DNA of 64,000 bases from Sphingomonas palmae. GTDB taxonomy: Bacteria; Pseudomonadota; Alphaproteobacteria; Sphingomonadales; Sphingomonadaceae. The stretch is from the NCBI RefSeq assembly GCF_900109565.1, contig NZ_FNZZ01000003.1, forward strand, positions 62,001-126,000, read 5' to 3'. Under the pieces are notes generated by a model that made no database searches, had not been told where the DNA came from, and worked only from the letters and a program-made list of their open reading frames with translations. Below, in pieces: positions 1 through 8,138 of the stretch (position 1 is its first letter; each line of letters begins with the position of its first letter). The position numbers were made by a program, and so were the translations under genes.

Positions 1-542
1 TGGTCGACCTCGCGATCCTCGACGATGCGGGTAAGCCGGTGCACCAGGGCGAGCGCGGCGAGGTCTGCATCCGATCGGCCGCGTGTTTCGAGGAATATTG
101 GAACAACCCGCAGGCGACCGCCGACGCGTTCACCGCCGACGGTTATTTCCGCACCGGCGACATCGGCTACCTAGACGAGGACGATTACCTGTTCATCGTC
201 GATCGCAAGAAGGACATCATCATTCGCGGCGGCGAGAACATCAGCTGCCAGGAGGTGGAAGCCGCGCTCTACGAGCATCCCGAGGTTGCCGAGGCCGCGG
301 TGTTCGGGCTCGCCGACGAACGCTACGGCGAAGTGCCGGGCGCGGTCGTCCACCTCGCGCACCCCGGCGTGATCGAATCGGAGGATCTGATCGCGTTCCT
401 CACGCCGCACATCGCCGCGTTCAAGGTGCCGCAGAAAATCTGGATCGCCGACGAGCCGTTGCCGCGGCTAGGGACGGAGAAGATCGACAAGGTGTCGCTG
501 CGCGCCAAATACCGCGCGCTCGCGCTGAGCGAGAGCGTCTAG
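1..542 (+). CDS. Acyl-CoA synthetase (AMP-binding), C-terminal part
   Basis: The gene runs in from the left edge, so only about 180 C-terminal residues are present. They match the swivelling C-terminal domain of ANL-family acyl-CoA ligases, which activate a carboxylic acid with ATP and pass it to coenzyme A. The A8 hinge motif is visible as GYLDEDDYLFIVDRKKD followed by an IRGGENI segment. The lysine of the A10 motif lies near the end (GTEKIDKVSLR). Substrate cannot be inferred without the N-terminal domain. The next gene starts about 50 bases downstream in the same direction. Confidence 0.9.
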   Translation, partial: VDLAILDDAGKPVHQGERGEVCIRSAACFEEYWNNPQATADAFTADGYFRTGDIGYLDEDDYLFIVDRKKDIIIRGGENISCQEVEAALYEHPEVAEAAVFGLADERYGEVPGAVVHLAHPGVIESEDLIAFLTPHIAAFKVPQKIWIADEPLPRLGTEKIDKVSLRAKYRALALSESV

Positions 543-593
543 CCGCCGTCGCGGCTGCTTGTTCGTTTCGGCGGGGCAGCTAAGGAGCGAGTG

Positions 594-2813
594 ATGCCAA
601 CGCTCTCGCGCCGCACTGTCCTCGTCGCCGGCGGCGCAGGCGTCGGGCTGGTGGTCGCCTGGGCCGCGTGGCCGAGACGCTACGCGCCCAACCTGCCGGT
701 CGCCGCGGATGAAACACTGTTCGGCGGGTTCCTGAAGATCGCGCGCGACGGTCGCGTGATCGTCGCAGTGCCGCAGGTCGAGCACGGGCAGGGCGTCTAC
801 ACCACGCTGCCGCAGATCGTTGCCGACGAACTCGGCGCCGATTGGCGCGCCGTCGCGGTCGAGCCCGCGCCGATCAACCCGCTCTACGCCAACCCGGTCG
901 CCGCCAACGTACTGTTCGCGGGCGGGTTCGACCACGTGCCCACTGGCTTGCGCGACGAACATCTGACGCGCGGTGCGCTGATGCTGACGGCCGGGTCGAC
1001 CTCGGTTCGCCGGTTCGAGCAGAGCCTGCGCGAAGCGGGCGCGGCCGCGCGCGTGCTGCTCTGCAAGGCTGCGGCGGCGCGCTTGGATGCCGACTGGCAG
1101 GCGTGCGACACCGCCGACGGCTTCGTCGTGCTCGACGGGCGCAAGTTGCGCTTCGGTGAATTGGCCGAGGCCGCGGCAAGCTATTCGGTCCCCGACGAGC
1201 TGCCCTTGCGCTTCGGCGACGAAGGGCGGCTGACCGGTCGATCGCTGCCGCGCCTCGACGCACCGGCCAAGATCGACGGATCGGCCAACTTCGCCGCCGA
1301 CATCCGATTGCCCGACATGGTGTTCGCCAGCGTCCGCCAGGGTCCGATCGGCGACACGCGCCTGCGCTCGTTCGACCGTGCCGCAGCCGAAGGGGTGCGG
1401 GGCGTCGCGGGCGTGGTCGCGCGTGACACATGGGTCGCGGTGGCGGCGAACAACTGGTGGGCCGCGAACCGCGCGCTCGACGCGCTCGCGCCAAGGTTCG
1501 AGACGCGCGGTGGTGTGATCGATACGGCGTCGATTGACCGCTCGCTGGACAAGGCGCTGGAAGGGGAAGGCTACCGCGTCGCCGCCGCGGGCGATCTGTC
1601 GGCGGCGTTCGCCGGCGCGCGCCTCTTCACCGCCGATTACCACGCCGCGCTCGCGCTCCACCCGTCGCTCGAGACACCCACCGCGACCGCGCACTGGCGC
1701 GACGGCGCACTCGAACTCTGGATCGCGACACAGGCGCCGACCAGCGCGCGCGATGCCGCCGCCGCGGCGCTGGGCGTGGCCGCGACACAGGTTACCGTGC
1801 ACGCGATGCTCGTCGGCGGATCGTTCGGCCAGGCACTCGAAACCGGCGTAGCCGCACAGGCCGCAATTCTCGCGCGCGAGTTGAAGCGACCGGTCCAGCT
1901 CACCTGGTCGCGCGGCGAGACGGCGCTGCGCGACCGCTTTCGCGCACCCGCGCGCGCACGAATGAGCGCGCGGCTGGGTGCCGGCGGCGCGATCCTTGGC
2001 TGGCAGGCGAAGATTGCTGCGCCGGCGACGGGTGCCGAACTGGCCGCACGCCTGCTGCCGGACAATCCCTTGCGACGTGCCGCAGCGGCGCTGCCGGGCG
2101 GTGCCGACGGCTACGCCATGTCAGGCGCGGTGCCGCCCTACGCGATGCCCGCGCTCGCGATCGATCATCACCCTGCCGCCATCGGCGTTCCGGTCGGGCA
2201 TCTGCGCGGGCTCGCCGACGGCTATAACGCCTTCTTCACCGAATGCTTCATCGACGAACTCGCGCAAGGGGGCGGCAACGAGCCGATGAGCTACCGAATC
2301 GCGATGCTCGGCGGCAACGCGCGGCTGGCACGTTGTCTCACCACCGCCGCTGCGCTCGGCGGATGGCAGGGCGGCGTGGCGGGCAGCGCACAGGGGATCG
2401 CGTGCCACGCGCTCGCGGGCAGCTTCATCGCGGTGATGGCGGAGGCGCGCGTTGACGAGGCCGGGCGCGTCCGGGTCGACCGGCTGGTCGCCGCGGTCGA
2501 TTGCGGCCGCGCGATTAACCCCGACGTGGTGCGCCAGCAGATCGAGGGTGGCCTGATCCTCGGCGTCGCGCTCGCGACCGGTTGCGCGACGCGGATCGAG
2601 CGCAACCTCGCCACCACGCGTTTGTTCGGTGACTTCGCGCTGCCGACGCTCGCCACCGCGCCCGAGGTTTCGGTCGAGCTGATCCCCAGCAACGCGGAGC
2701 CTGGCGGCGTATCGGACCTCGGGATACCCGCGGTCGCCCCGGCCGTTGCCAATGCGCTGCGTGCCGCAACGGGTACTCGGCTCCGCTCGCTTCCCCTGCA
2801 ACCCCGCGCCTGA
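594..2813 (+). CDS. Molybdopterin-dependent aldehyde oxidase/isoquinoline oxidoreductase large subunit-like protein
   Basis: About 739 residues, with an N-terminal SRRT twin-arginine-type signal and a hydrophobic stretch, so probably exported by Tat. The body resembles the IorB-type large subunit of xanthine dehydrogenase-family enzymes: EHGQGVYTTLPQI near residue 65 and the cofactor-contact segment GGSFG near residue 410. The ATG at 594 is preferred over the GTG at 591 because AAGGAG ends six bases before it. Two positions look unusual: GGSFG is followed by QAL where the family usually has RRL, and the C-terminal GVGEPG motif with the catalytic glutamate reads GVSDLG. The [2Fe-2S] small subunit normally next door is not in the window. 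It may be a diverged or non-canonical member. Confidence 0.8.
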   Translation: MPTLSRRTVLVAGGAGVGLVVAWAAWPRRYAPNLPVAADETLFGGFLKIARDGRVIVAVPQVEHGQGVYTTLPQIVADELGADWRAVAVEPAPINPLYANPVAANVLFAGGFDHVPTGLRDEHLTRGALMLTAGSTSVRRFEQSLREAGAAARVLLCKAAAARLDADWQACDTADGFVVLDGRKLRFGELAEAAASYSVPDELPLRFGDEGRLTGRSLPRLDAPAKIDGSANFAADIRLPDMVFASVRQGPIGDTRLRSFDRAAAEGVRGVAGVVARDTWVAVAANNWWAANRALDALAPRFETRGGVIDTASIDRSLDKALEGEGYRVAAAGDLSAAFAGARLFTADYHAALALHPSLETPTATAHWRDGALELWIATQAPTSARDAAAAALGVAATQVTVHAMLVGGSFGQALETGVAAQAAILARELKRPVQLTWSRGETALRDRFRAPARARMSARLGAGGAILGWQAKIAAPATGAELAARLLPDNPLRRAAAALPGGADGYAMSGAVPPYAMPALAIDHHPAAIGVPVGHLRGLADGYNAFFTECFIDELAQGGGNEPMSYRIAMLGGNARLARCLTTAAALGGWQGGVAGSAQGIACHALAGSFIAVMAEARVDEAGRVRVDRLVAAVDCGRAINPDVVRQQIEGGLILGVALATGCATRIERNLATTRLFGDFALPTLATAPEVSVELIPSNAEPGGVSDLGIPAVAPAVANALRAATGTRLRSLPLQPRA

Positions 2814-2824
2814 GACATTCGCCC

Positions 2825-3829
2825 ATGATCCCCGCCGGCCATCCCGTCATCCCGCGCCCGCGCATCGGCGTGCTGCTGATCAACCTCGGCACCCCCGACG
2901 CGCCCGAGCCGAAGGCGGTCAAGCGCTACCTCGCGGAGTTCCTGTCCGACCGCCGCGTCGTCGAGCTTCCACGGATCGCGTGGCAGCCGATCCTGCGCGG
3001 GGTGGTGCTGACCACGCGGCCGAAGAAATCCGCGCATGCCTATAGCCAGGTCTGGCGCGAGGATGGCTCGCCGCTCGCGGCGATCACGCGCGCCCAAGCG
3101 CTGGCGCTCGAGCACGCGTTCGGCGACGACGTGCTGGTCGACTGGGCGATGCGCTACGGCCGGCCCGCAATCGCCGATCGCTTGCAGGCGATGAAGGACG
3201 CCGGGTGCGAGCGCATCCTGCTCGCCCCCCTCTACCCGCAATATTGTGCCGCGACGACTGCGACCGCCAACGACAAGGCGTTCGCGCACTTGGCGAAGAT
3301 GCGCTGGCAGCCCGCGATCCGCACGCTGCCGCCTTACTACGACGATCCCGCCTATATCGATGCGCTGGCCGAGAGCGTGCGCACCGGTCTCGCCGCGCTC
3401 GATTTTACGCCCGACGCGGTGATGGCGAGCTTCCACGGCATGCCGCAGCGCACGCTGGAGCTGGGCGATCCGTATCATTGCCACTGCCGCAAGACCGGCC
3501 GGCTGCTCGGAGAGGCAATGGGCATGGACCTCACCATCACCTTCCAGTCGCGCTTCGGACGCGCCAAGTGGCTCGAACCCGCGACCGACACCGTCCTCGC
3601 TGCAATGCCGGGCCGGGGCGTCAAGAAGGTCGCGATCGTCGCGCCCGGCTTCTCCGCCGATTGCGTCGAGACGCTGGAGGAACTGACCATCCGCGGACGC
3701 GAAACCTTCGAGGAAGCGGGCGGCACGCATTTCGGTTATCTGCCGTGCCTCAACGACACGCCCGCCGGCATCGAGATGTTACGGAAGCTCATCGCACGCG
3801 AGCTTGAAGGCTGGAAGCCGCGCCCTTAG
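2825..3829 (+). CDS. hemH: Ferrochelatase
   Basis: 334 residues, the usual length. The enzyme inserts ferrous iron into protoporphyrin IX, the last step of protoheme synthesis. The family N-terminal signature LLINLGTPDAPE is present, the segment VMASFHGMPQRTLELGDPY carries the metal-binding histidine, and VAIVAPGFSADCVETLEE carries the conserved glutamates. It starts 11 bases after the oxidoreductase stop and is followed at 31 bases by a reductase gene, so it may be co-transcribed. hemF, another gene of the pathway, lies 41 kb away in this window. Confidence 0.96.
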   Translation: MIPAGHPVIPRPRIGVLLINLGTPDAPEPKAVKRYLAEFLSDRRVVELPRIAWQPILRGVVLTTRPKKSAHAYSQVWREDGSPLAAITRAQALALEHAFGDDVLVDWAMRYGRPAIADRLQAMKDAGCERILLAPLYPQYCAATTATANDKAFAHLAKMRWQPAIRTLPPYYDDPAYIDALAESVRTGLAALDFTPDAVMASFHGMPQRTLELGDPYHCHCRKTGRLLGEAMGMDLTITFQSRFGRAKWLEPATDTVLAAMPGRGVKKVAIVAPGFSADCVETLEELTIRGRETFEEAGGTHFGYLPCLNDTPAGIEMLRKLIARELEGWKPRP

Positions 3830-3860
3830 CCTTCGCGAAGGACAAGGAGAGGACTCATCG

Positions 3861-4583
3861 ATGGCACGCGTAGCAATCGTGACGGGTGGAACACGCGGCA
3901 TCGGCGAGGCGATCAGCGTCGCGCTGCGTGACATGGGGCTGACCGTCGCCGCCAATTACGCCGGCAACGACGAGCGCGCACGCGACTTCACCGACCGCAC
4001 CGGGATCGCGGCGTTCAAGTGGGACGTGGCCGACTATGAGGCTTGTCAGGCGGGCGTCGCGCGCGTTGCCGACGAACTCGGTCCCGTCGACGTGCTGGTC
4101 AACAACGCCGGCATCACGCGCGACGGCACGATCATGAAGCTGAGCTACGAGATGTGGCGCGAGGTGATCGACACCAATCTGGGCGGCTGCTTCAACATGG
4201 CCAAGGCAGTGTTCCCCGGCATGCGCGATCGCAAATGGGGCCGCATCGTCAACATCGGCTCGATCAACGGACAGGCCGGGCAATATGGCCAGGTCAACTA
4301 CGCCGCGGCGAAGAGCGGCATTCACGGCTTCACCAAGGCATTGTCGCAGGAAGGTGCGCGCGCCGGCATCACCGTCAACGCGATCGCACCCGGCTACATC
4401 GACACCGACATGGTCGCTGCGGTGCCGGGTGAGGTGCTGGAGAAGATCGTCGCGAAGATCCCGGTCGGGCGGCTGGGCCAGGCACAGGAGATCGCACGCG
4501 GCGTCGCCTTCCTGTGTTCGGACGATGCGGGGTTCGTGACGGGATCGACGCTGAGCATCAATGGCGGGCAGCATATGTACTGA
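3861..4583 (+). CDS. phaB: Acetoacetyl-CoA reductase (SDR family)
   Basis: 240 residues. A short-chain dehydrogenase with the Rossmann motif TGGTRGIG at the N-terminus, NNAG near residue 85 and the catalytic YxxxK as YAAAKSG. The segments GRIVNIGSINGQAGQYGQ and FCSDDAGFVTGSTLSINGGQHMY-like end are typical of PhaB, which reduces acetoacetyl-CoA to 3-hydroxybutyryl-CoA with NADPH for polyhydroxybutyrate synthesis. FabG is the main alternative, but length and the QHMY C-terminus favour PhaB. The ATG at 3861 has AAGGAGAG upstream. No phaA or phaC gene is adjacent. Confidence 0.88.
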   Translation: MARVAIVTGGTRGIGEAISVALRDMGLTVAANYAGNDERARDFTDRTGIAAFKWDVADYEACQAGVARVADELGPVDVLVNNAGITRDGTIMKLSYEMWREVIDTNLGGCFNMAKAVFPGMRDRKWGRIVNIGSINGQAGQYGQVNYAAAKSGIHGFTKALSQEGARAGITVNAIAPGYIDTDMVAAVPGEVLEKIVAKIPVGRLGQAQEIARGVAFLCSDDAGFVTGSTLSINGGQHMY

Positions 4584-4835
4584 CGGGCCGAGCGCCGGCC
4601 TGCGGCGCGGTGCGCCACCGGCGCACGGCCCGGCACGGCCGGCGGGTCGCGCCAGCGATCCCGTCCGACGTCATGGCGGCGGCTTCGCCGTCGCCCGGGG
4701 CTAAGTGCGGCAACGCCACGGCAAAGCCGCGGCGATCACGTCGACCGGGTTCGGCTTGGCGCCGACCCGCCGGCCGGTTCGCGCGCCGTGCTGCGCACGA
4801 CGGTTCGCAGGCGAACCTGCGCTGCGAACAACAAC

Positions 4836-4863
4836 GGGCCGGCCGCCTTTCGGCAACCGGCCC
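4836..4863 (+). terminator. Hairpin, possible terminator after phaB
   Basis: A perfect 7-bp stem (GGGCCGG with CCGGCCC) around a 14-base loop, with no clear U-tract. It lies about 250 bases beyond the phaB stop. Confidence 0.4.
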
Positions 4864-4866
4864 GCG

Positions 4867-4910
4867 CCCCCGAATACGCTACGCGGGGGAACTCGATACG
4901 CTACGCGAGT
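4867..4910. repeat. Twin hairpins with an identical loop
   Basis: The 12-mer ATACGCTACGCG occurs at 4874-4885 and again at 4896-4907. Each copy forms most of the loop of a separate stem: CCCCCG with CGGGGG in the first, ACTCG with CGAGT in the second. The stems differ while the loop is conserved. They sit about 50 bases downstream of the minus-strand gene ending at 4956, so a terminator or processing role is possible. Confidence 0.6.
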
Positions 4911-4955
4911 AAGGGAGGGCGGCGCGGGGATGATCCGCCGCGCCGGCCAAGAGGG

Positions 4956-5300
4956 TTAGCGGCAGTAGCGCGGGTTGTTCGACTTCTCGATCGCGTTGCC
5001 CGCGACCGCGCCGCCGACGCCGCCCAGCACGGTGCCGAGCGTCCGGTCGCCGCGGGTGTCGATCGTGCGGCCGAGCAGGCCTCCCGCGATCGCACCGACG
5101 ATGGTGCCGGTCGTCCCGCCCGAGCAGCGGCGATTGTAGTTGTAGCGACGGTTGTCGTAGCGACGGTCGTAGTCGCGGTACCCGTCACGATAGCTGCGCT
5201 CGTACCGGTGACCGTAGCGCTGTGCGTCGGCGGCGACCGGCGCCATCGCGGCGGTGCCCATCGCGAGGGCGGAGACGGCGAGGGTCAGATTCTTGAACAT
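4956..5300 (-). CDS. Secreted glycine-zipper 2TM-domain protein (copy 1)
   Basis: 114 residues. A signal peptide covers about residues 1-27 (cleavage after VAADAQ). A Tyr/Arg/Asp-rich spacer follows, then a glycine-zipper segment of the 17-kDa surface antigen type, with GTIVGAIAGGLLG and GTVLGGVGGAVAG halves. A cysteine stands just before the zipper and another at the extreme C-terminus. Such domains insert in or associate with membranes; the exact role is unknown. It is a close paralogue of the genes at 19999 and 18832, and the core is nearly identical to the copy at 19999 in both protein and DNA. Confidence 0.85.
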   Translation of the reverse strand: MFKNLTLAVSALAMGTAAMAPVAADAQRYGHRYERSYRDGYRDYDRRYDNRRYNYNRRCSGGTTGTIVGAIAGGLLGRTIDTRGDRTLGTVLGGVGGAVAGNAIEKSNNPRYCR

Positions 5301-5469
5301 GGTACGAACTCCCGTTCTTCTTCGATTCTTCGCGGCGGGATAATCCCGTCGTTGAGATGCTTATGGGTGATTCGCATTGAGCCGAGCCTGAATGCGCTCG
5401 TTATCGTTCGTTCATGCTTGTCGTGGCGGCGGGTAGGCGGATGAACGACACGCCCCTAAGAGCGGGCGG

Positions 5470-6432
5470 GTGAAATGGCCGTTCTCGATCGCGCTGGTCC
5501 TCGCCCTCGTCCCCGGCTGGAGCGGAACCGACCGGTTGCCGATCATCGCCTCCGACGCGGTCGTCCACGCCGCCGCTTACGTGCCGGACGGTGGCTGGCC
5601 CCGCCGTGTCGGCGCGTTGACGCCGATCGGGGCGATGCGTTTGTGGTCGCGCGATCCAGCGTTCGGTGGCTTCTCCGCGGTGGCGGTAAGGAACGGCGCG
5701 GCTACGCTGCTGAGCGACGGCGGCAATTACGTCCGCTTCGAGATCAGCGGCAATCGCCTCCTCACGCGGGCAGCGGGTGCGTTGCCGGATGGACCCGGCA
5801 CGGGTTGGGCAAAGGAGAGCCGCGACACCGAGTCGCTGGCGATCGATCCGGCGAGCGGGCGTGCGTGGATCGGCTACGAACGCGCTAACGCGATCTGGCG
5901 CTATTCCGCCGACCTGCGGCGTGCCGAGTCGCACACAGTCCCGCCACCGATGCGCAAATGGCCGATGAACGGCGGTGCCGAAGCGATGGTGCGACTGCGC
6001 GACGGGCGCTTCGTCGTCATCAGCGAACAGGCGCGCGCGAAGGGAAAGGGCCGTTTGCGGCAGGCGCTGATCTTCAGCGGCGATCCGACGGTGCAGGGTA
6101 CGCGAGTCGAACGCTTCCGCTACCGCCCGCCCGCCGGCTACAATCCGAGCGACGCCGCGGTGCTGCCGAACGGTGACCTGCTGGTGCTCAATCGCCGGTT
6201 CAGCCGGCTACGCTTCGACGCGGTGCTGGTGCGTATCCCGCAAGCGGCGTTGCGCGCGGGTGCCACGGTTGAGGGCAAAGAGATTGCGCGCTGGGGGCCG
6301 CCGCTGCTCGGTGAGAACCCGGAAGGGCTGGCGGTGACACGCGAGCATGGCCGCACGATGCTGTGGGTGGTCACCGACAACGATCTTGCATGGTATCGCC
6401 CGACGTTGCTGATGAAGTTTCGTTTGGACTAG
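5470..6432 (+). CDS. Phytase-like-domain (esterase-like) secreted protein
   Basis: 320 residues with a GTG start and an N-terminal hydrophobic signal (about residues 3-16). The rest fits the esterase-like activity of phytase family, a predicted beta-propeller: repeated short strands such as GAMRLWSRDPAFGGFSAVAV, FVVISEQARAKGKG and DLLVLNRRFSRL. Its biochemical activity is not established from sequence. The stop codon TAG at 6430-6432 lies inside the terminal inverted repeat of the structured element that begins at 6429, so the C-terminus may have been set by insertion of that element. Confidence 0.75.
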   Translation: MKWPFSIALVLALVPGWSGTDRLPIIASDAVVHAAAYVPDGGWPRRVGALTPIGAMRLWSRDPAFGGFSAVAVRNGAATLLSDGGNYVRFEISGNRLLTRAAGALPDGPGTGWAKESRDTESLAIDPASGRAWIGYERANAIWRYSADLRRAESHTVPPPMRKWPMNGGAEAMVRLRDGRFVVISEQARAKGKGRLRQALIFSGDPTVQGTRVERFRYRPPAGYNPSDAAVLPNGDLLVLNRRFSRLRFDAVLVRIPQAALRAGATVEGKEIARWGPPLLGENPEGLAVTREHGRTMLWVVTDNDLAWYRPTLLMKFRLD

Positions 6433-6702
6433 GGTCAGGACGCATAACCGGCAACGGTCGTGACGTAGCCGATTTTGGTGTCAGGTGAGGAGCGAGGAGG
6501 GAGCGATGCAGCGCATCGTGATCGACGAGCGACGACGTCCTAGCGCCAAAATCGGCCCGCCGCGGAGCGGTCGCCCGGAGGAGGTCGCCGAGCGTCGTCG
6601 CTTGCTTGCGCGTAGCTTCAGCTACGCGTCTGCGCTGCGCTTCTCGTCGGCGGCCTCCTCCGGGCGATCACGACCATTATCGGTTATAGGTCCTGACCCT
6701 AG
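6429..6702. mobile_element. MITE-like element with nested inverted repeats
   Basis: The ends are imperfect inverted repeats: 6429-6465 pairs with 6665-6702 (outer arm CTAGGGTCAGGAC, then ATAACCG and GGTCGTGA blocks). Inside are two further hairpins. The left arm 6468-6485 pairs with 6539-6556 (15 of 18 positions) and has the tip CGATGC-AGC-GCATCG. The right arm 6573-6591 pairs with 6647-6665 (18 of 19) and has the tip CGCGTAGC-TTCA-GCTACGCG. No transposase frame is visible. Size, terminal repeats and CTAG at both edges suggest a non-autonomous insertion element. A long REP/BIME-type structure is the alternative. Confidence 0.7.
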
Positions 6703-6719
6703 ACCAGCCCAACGCGAAG

Positions 6720-6747
6720 CGGCCCGCTACCTTGCGGTAGCAGGCCG
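6720..6747 (-). terminator. Terminator-like hairpin downstream of rpmB
   Basis: CGGCC-C-GCTACC pairs with GGTAGC-A-GGCCG around a TTGC loop, with one internal mismatch. It lies 25 bases beyond the rpmB stop; the U-tract is weak. Confidence 0.55.
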
Positions 6748-6771
6748 TTCGACACCGTCACGCGGGTGCAA

Positions 6772-7071
6772 TTAAGCGGCGACGGGCTCCGCGGCGCGCT
6801 TCTTGACGATCTCGCGCTTGAGGCGACGTGCCTTCAGCGACAGCTTCTCGTCGTTGGTCTTGACCAGCCAGTTGTCGAGCCCGCCGTTGTGTTCGACCGA
6901 GCGCAGGCCGTTGGTCGACACGCGCAGGCGCACCGAGCGGTCGAGCGCGTCGGAGATCAGCGTGACGTTCTGCAGGTTCGGCAGGAACGTGCGCTTGGTC
7001 TTGTTGTTGGCGTGGGAAACGTTGTTACCCACCTGCCGGCCCTTGCCGGTCAGCTCGCAGATGCGCGACAT
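6772..7071 (-). CDS. rpmB: Large ribosomal subunit protein bL28
   Basis: 99 residues. The N-terminus [24 protein letters not shown]-type sequence and the central [14 protein letters not shown] are diagnostic for bL28, a component of the 50S subunit. The cysteine-free alphaproteobacterial form extends at the C-terminus ([16 protein letters not shown]). It is a single-gene unit with a hairpin downstream and the structured repeat element beyond that. Confidence 0.97.
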   Translation of the reverse strand: MSRICELTGKGRQVGNNVSHANNKTKRTFLPNLQNVTLISDALDRSVRLRVSTNGLRSVEHNGGLDNWLVKTNDEKLSLKARRLKREIVKKRAAEPVAA

Positions 7072-7230
7072 GGTTGAAATCCTGAAATACGGTTGCCCGG
7101 AAAGCCGGTGCCGATAGTGGCGATCCGCCCTGCGGTCAAGTCAGCAGCGTGTCAGGCGTTCCTCATACCGCTGCAACCCGCGCCGACAAAGCGCGTTGTT
7201 GCGGTAGCGAATCGATGGGGAGAACAAATC

Positions 7231-7467
7231 ATGCGCGCATTTCTGGTCATGCTGGGTATCGTCGCACTGCTGGTTCTCGCCGCGCTGCTGACGGGCTTCC
7301 TGCGCTTCGATCAGACCCAGTCCGCGCAGCTGCCGCGGATCGAGGGCGGGCAGGCGCCGAGGTTCAACGCCGATGTCGGTCGCATCTCGGTCGGCACCGA
7401 GAACAAGACCGTCGCCGTACCCGACGTGAAGGTGCAGAAGCCCGGCGAGCCGGCACCGCAGCAGTAA
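7231..7467 (+). CDS. Small single-pass membrane protein, unknown function
   Basis: 78 residues. An N-terminal hydrophobic helix (about residues 3-23, FLVMLGIVALLVLAALLTGF) is followed by a polar, proline-containing tail with alternating short beta-like segments. The ATG at 7231 is preceded by GGGGAGAA. The tadA gene begins 41 bases after its stop. I recognise no family beyond a small sphingomonad-type anchored protein. Confidence 0.65.
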   Translation: MRAFLVMLGIVALLVLAALLTGFLRFDQTQSAQLPRIEGGQAPRFNADVGRISVGTENKTVAVPDVKVQKPGEPAPQQ

Positions 7468-7508
7468 GCCGCTTCCATCGCGCCGCCGACTGCGGCACGG
7501 GGCTGCGC

Positions 7509-7958
7509 ATGTTCCCTCTGCCTTCCGCGATGCGGGCCGCGCTCGACGCTGCTGCGGCTGCGGCACATGCGGGCGAGGTGCCGGTCGGCGCGGTAGTGGT
7601 CCATGCCGGAACGATCATCGCCGTCGCCGCCAATGCGCCGCGCGCGCTGCTCGATCCGACCGCGCACGCCGAGATGCTGGCGATCAGGCGCGCGGCGCAA
7701 GTACTCGGACGCGACCGACTGGGCGACTGCGACCTGTGGGTGACGCTGGAGCCGTGCACGATGTGTGCGGGCGCGATCTCTCACGCCCGGATCGCGCGGC
7801 TCTACTATGGCGCAGACGACGAGAAGGGCGGCGCGGTCGCGCACGGCGCACGCTTCTTCGCGCAGCCGACCTGTCACCATCGCCCCGAGGTATTCGCAGG
7901 CATCGGCGAACGCGAAGCGAGCGCGCTGCTGCGCGACTTCTTCGCCGCGCGGCGGTGA
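7509..7958 (+). CDS. tadA: tRNA(Arg) adenosine-34 deaminase
   Basis: 149 residues. A cytidine/deoxycytidylate deaminase-fold zinc enzyme: HAEMLAI carries the zinc histidine and catalytic glutamate, and EPCTMCAGA carries the two zinc cysteines. GEVPVGAVVV at the N-terminus and YYGADDEKGGAV are typical of TadA, which makes inosine at the wobble position of tRNA-Arg(ACG). A general nucleoside deaminase is the alternative, but the length and motifs favour TadA. Confidence 0.92.
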   Translation: MFPLPSAMRAALDAAAAAAHAGEVPVGAVVVHAGTIIAVAANAPRALLDPTAHAEMLAIRRAAQVLGRDRLGDCDLWVTLEPCTMCAGAISHARIARLYYGADDEKGGAVAHGARFFAQPTCHHRPEVFAGIGEREASALLRDFFAARR

Positions 7959-8084
7959 GCAACAACCCACGAGCTTTAGATCGCACTGACGACGCGGCGA
8001 CGATGGCGTCAGTCCGCAGTTAGGCTGACGTGCGCCACAGCTATTATTGCTGCTGGCGGGCCATCCAGCCACGCTTAAACGAAA

Positions 8085-8114
8085 GGAGCGGCGTGATCGT
8101 GACCACGCCGCTCC
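8085..8114 (-). terminator. Rho-independent terminator of the OmpA-family gene
   Basis: A perfect 11-bp stem (GGAGCGGCGTG with CACGCCGCTCC), followed on the minus strand by TTTCGTTT. It begins 25 bases beyond the stop of the gene at 8139. Confidence 0.8.
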
Positions 8115-8138
8115 CATATTCTCGTCGTCAGCCCGCGG

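Larger units (their letters stand above)
4584..4955. other. Gene-poor GC-rich spacer with several hairpins
   Basis: No reading frame here has convincing protein character. The spacer separates phaB (plus) from a convergent glycine-zipper gene (minus) and holds at least three stem-loops, including two adjacent hairpins with the same loop sequence (4867-4910). Confidence 0.6.

Noticed and set aside
468-1802. Long open frame on the minus strand opposite the oxidoreductase gene
   Set aside because: It lies antisense to a well-supported gene, is Arg/Ala/Gly-rich, and has no motif. High GC content makes such shadow frames common here.
2291-3730. Long minus-strand frame opposite hemH
   Set aside because: Antisense to hemH with no recognisable domain; typical of GC-rich codon shadows.
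6485-6775. 96-residue plus-strand frame inside the structured element
   Set aside because: Its sequence is dictated by the hairpin arms and has no protein motif, so it is unlikely to be coding.
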